Below are positions 60,621 through 64,000 of a DNA stretch of 64,000 bases, piece by piece. Made by a program: the position numbers and the translations under genes. The notes below the pieces were generated by a model. That model saw nothing but the letters and a program-made list of their open reading frames with translations. It did no database searches and was not told the DNA's origin. Numbering within the stretch: the stretch's first letter is position 1; each line of letters starts with the position of its first letter. The DNA comes from Cymodocea nodosa (taxonomy: Eukaryota; Streptophyta; Magnoliopsida; Alismatales; Cymodoceaceae), in NCBI GenBank assembly GCA_036874045.1, contig CM072337.1, forward strand, positions 2,852,001 to 2,916,000. The letters run 5' to 3'.

Positions 60621-63080
60621 AATGGGAATGGACGAGCCCCTTTTTGTGTTTTTATGTATCATGTGTGTGTGAACATTGCATTCTTGTCGTGCATCTTGTT
60701 TAATGTTTTGCATTTGCATTCATCATTGCATGTTAGTGTAGTATTTTAGTTTAGGAACTTTTAATTAATGTCTGTGAACTTTTATGTTAATTGTTAGAAC
60801 AAACTCTCGAAATTAATGAAATCCTTGTTTATAATGTATATATGTGTATATTCATGTGAATGTGTAAAATGTGTTTATGAATGGATCCTTACGTTGCAAA
60901 TATTTAGTTGTACATGTGTAAATCCCTGTTCATTGCTGTAAAGTATAATTTCAGTAGCTACAACCTTCATTCATGAAGTTATACATGAGAAAAAGAAAAA
61001 ATGGAGATGTGCTTGCATGTATATAAATGGTGAAGGCAAGATGTTTGTTAAAATGTGTATATGATACTTGTGTATATATGCAGAAATTATCTCTAACCTT
61101 AGGATAAATGATTCATTTGTTTGAGAATAATAATGCTCTTATGTTATAAATGATTTTATAGAATTGAGGATGTTATATGAATAAATGAAAGTGCTGAAGC
61201 CTAAATTGGGTTGGTGCAGCCATAAGACTAAGAGTGGGCATGCTCATGTGTGTGTGTGAAGATTTGATGTTAGTAGGACCTACGATTGTACTATGTTTTA
61301 TTTAAACAGTGAGTTTCCCATGGAGTTTGAAGTTGTGTTATATATGGATTTTAAAGAGTTTTTAATGTAGATTTCAAATCTGGTATTGGCTGAATTTTCC
61401 AAGCACTCTTTGGTGTACTTTCACATTTTTCTTATGGTAGGTGCAATGAATTGCTTTTCTACAAACAGGATGGAAATTATGCCTTAAAGATGACATTGGT
61501 TTGTAGAATGTACGATCGATTTTGGTGTTCTATAAATTATTTTGCTAGTCCTATGGAATATCTTTCGAACCCAATTTATTTCACTAAATTTCATTTAGTG
61601 TGGATGGAGAAATGAAATATTTGCTACATGTGTGTGCTGGACGTGTTTTGTTTTCCCACTTGCACACTTGGAATGATTTGTAGGTTGTGAATGCTATGTG
61701 CCGTCGATGTGGCTGAAATCACTACCATTTGAAAGTAGATGCAATGATCTCTACAATCATTATTTTTACAGAATTTTCTTGTAATATGATTGGTAGGGAG
61801 AGCTACTCTAATTGCAGCCAAATTCTGAGATTTCAGACCAGGGTGTTATGCATTTTCTTTTATGCAAATTTCCCTATGTCATGATTTTTTTTCTCTTGAA
61901 AGAGGAAGTATAAATTAGTGATTTGATGATGGTTATGCCAAATGATCATGTTAGCATGAATGTTGATGTATTTGAATGAATGATGCTACATGTAATGGCA
62001 AAGGATGCGATTTATTCTATGTGATCTTTGAATCTTTGTTTATGCTCATTTCATGAAATGTTCCTATAATTTAATTCTCCAAGCTCCCTGTGGATCAACT
62101 CATATTTGCACTAGCTATGATTTGGCACCTTGTGCTTGTGGAGTTACAAATGTAAAACAAAGAGTTTTTGATTAAACACCAAAAGGCCACTTACAGTTAT
62201 CTCCTTAGCAATGTTAAAAGCAACATTCCTTGTTAAGGTTAGCTTGATCACACCTAATGGTTGCTTATCTAATAAATCTCATTCAGATGGCTCATCCTTA
62301 TGGGTTTAGCCTTAAATAAGGGTTCCTGCAACTTCCTCTGATAGAGATAATTCCTCATCTGTATCTTCCAATAACTAAAATCTTGTCTATCAAATTTCTC
62401 AATTTGAACTTTCCTTCTTCGGCCATTTTAGGAAAACTTCAACAACTACTGAAATTTCTGTAGAGTAGACATGAAAGATAGACTTGTAGATGGATGATTG
62501 ACCAACATCTTCAACCCTATTCTAATACTAGTTGTTAGGAAGCAAATTTTGGAATCTTTTCTTGACTCCGTGCACCTAATTCTATACTTCTTTCTATATT
62601 TTTCCATGAACTCAAAATGGTGATGGAAATCTTGAGAATGAGCTAGACAATATGGAAGCAAACAAGAATATACACACTCTTGCAAGCAACGAGAATTTAT
62701 GTGCTTCAACACAAAGGCGTATGTCCATGAATGTTGGTGGTGTTTCTTTCTTTTCTTTATCTATAGATGTTTTTTTTAAATATACTTATGTTTACTTGAT
62801 ATTTTATAAAACAAATATATTAACTTATTTTTAAAAAAATATAAAATGAAATTAGAAAAATAACTTGAAAGGAATAATATTAAAGTGTTAATAATAAATA
62901 GAAGTAAAAAAATGTAATTTAAAAAAATTTAAACCATATTATGAACAATATAAAATCAAAAGACACAGAAAATAAGTATTTGTCATAGTGTAAGCAAATA
63001 AATGGACAGTCGGATGGTGGTAGTGTTGGTTCAACATCAATGAATAAAGAAGTATATAAAGTGCCGGGTAGGGAAAGAGG
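60621..63080. other. Intergenic DNA, no gene recognised
   Basis: AT-rich, with TG-rich runs (60830-61080). The short ORFs at 61624-61821, 62446-62712 and 62652-62834 show no recognisable motif. Confidence 0.4.
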
Positions 63081-63089
63081 GTTTAAGGT

Positions 63090-63235
63090 TTTTCTACTTT
63101 GGTTGAGTGGACAGATCAAGGAGCTCTTCCAAGTGCTTTCGGAAGACCTCTTTTGATAAAGATAATTCATCTAGATTGAAGAGGAAGGCATCAGCACCAA
63201 TAAGATTGTGCGAGATAGGTTTAGAGTAGATATAT
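63090..63235 (-). other. Short open coding-like segment
   Basis: The minus strand reads NLIGADAFLFNLDELSLSK and EVFRKHLEELLDLST before a stop near 63096. The composition is protein-like (amphipathic, acidic-hydrophobic), but I recognise no family. In-frame stops lie upstream. It may be a final exon or a decayed fragment. Confidence 0.25.
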
Positions 63236-63445
63236 GGCTTAACAATCCTCTAACGCTGTCCCATGAAGACTAGCTAGTGTTTGTGAGGTACAAGGCACAG
63301 ACCAGTGAAGTTGCTTGAGATGATTATTTATATTTTGGACATTTGCCATATAGCTTCGATATATGTTGATTCTCCTTTGCCAAGCAAAAATCAGCTTCGC
63401 TCTTCATAATCACTTGTTCTATAATAAAAGATGAATCAAAAGCAT

Positions 63446-63462
63446 GAGAGAGAGAGAGAGAT
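63446..63462. repeat. (GA)n microsatellite
   Basis: Short GA run, AGAGAGAGAGAGAGA, in intergenic DNA. The rest of 63236-64000 shows no feature I can support. Confidence 0.85.
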
Positions 63463-64000
63463 TCTTGAAGCTAGAGCAGGGAGCGGTCTTACCAAATGAG
63501 AGATTATTTCTTGAACATCTGATAACTTGGTACCGTGTAAAATATTTGAAATGGGAATGTCATTAGGGGGAAAGGATTTTTATATCGGGTTAAGGATTCA
63601 TTTATTAAGATTGTGTATTAAAAGGTTTTGAATTCTTTACATTTTTGAGTAACCATATTTCTTCATAAAAACATATTCGTTTGATTTAACGGATTTTTTT
63701 AAACATGGTGAACTTTCAACAATGAAGTATTCTTGGAGTGAAAAGCTACCAGTATCTTTTACGGCCGCTTATTGTAAAACTGGATTTTCTCTATTAATCT
63801 TCCCAAATTGCCTTCTTTCAAGCAAACTCCAAACAACCATAAAGATCAAGAGACAAAAGTCAATAGTTGTGGATTCTTCTAATAGAAGCTAACATTTCTT
63901 TTTTCTAATGTTGTCATCAATTTCATCCACTGTCTATAAGACCAACCAAGTTGGCACGCACCGAAACTTTACATTCATTCTCGTTCTTTTGCATTTCCAG

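Noticed and set aside
1..64000. CRISPR array, operon or bacterial features
   Set aside because: No regularly spaced direct repeats with unique spacers; genes have introns and plant families throughout.

Overview
This window is nuclear DNA from a flowering plant, probably a monocot. It has intron-containing genes with GT-AG splice sites, AT-rich intergenic DNA, and dense LTR retrotransposon debris (Athila-like Ty3/gypsy and SIRE-like Ty1/copia). First exons of the NADH-subunit and CBS-domain genes are GC-rich, which is commoner in monocots. The exact lineage is an inference.

Layout. 1-5340: a decayed Athila-like element on the minus strand with a 2.2 kb LTR, facing a second inverted copy of that LTR. 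5341-7600: AT-rich. 7672-8056: a mitochondrial complex I 20.9 kDa subunit gene (two exons). 8640-15300: a LINE 3' end, a 229-bp tandem duplication, a SIRE-like solo LTR with a perfect target-site duplication (TSD), a Harbinger-type MITE and unrecognised decayed coding-like DNA. 15300-18300: intergenic, with a 3 x 62 bp tandem repeat. 18448-27660: cytosolic ribulose-5-phosphate 3-epimerase, eight exons including a 5-nt microexon. 28558-30160: a CBSX6-like CBS-domain gene. 31030-35438 (minus): a DUF707 membrane-anchored glycosyltransferase-like gene, twelve exons, one GC-AG intron. 36000-40800: intergenic, with an old SIRE-like LTR and a GC-rich island. 40803-47178 (minus): a RING E3 ligase with two SUMO-interaction-like motifs (a candidate STUbL). 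47200-59721: nested retroelements, namely an Athila-like fragment, a minus-strand Ty1/copia element and two opposite solo LTRs that split them. 59722-64000: no convincing gene.

The five intact genes are unrelated housekeeping genes (respiration, pentose phosphate pathway, CBS-type regulation, putative glycosyl transfer, SUMO/ubiquitin signalling). They do not form a functional cluster. Exon chains of all five close in frame.

Most unusual signals: (1) a 248-bp element at 54560-54807 whose 5' end matches the start of 5S rRNA, which ends in poly(A) and is flanked by a 19-bp direct repeat with one mismatch. This is the structure of a 5S-rRNA-derived SINE. A second relative at 48410-48524 shares its changes from 5S rRNA. 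(2) A 5-nt microexon that restores the active-site-proximal Asp-Gly of the epimerase. (3) A repeated cis-module (G-box CACGTG, CTTAAGT and TTCGG-GAGTTA segments, about 115-140 bp period) shared by LTRs of Athila-like and SIRE-like elements.
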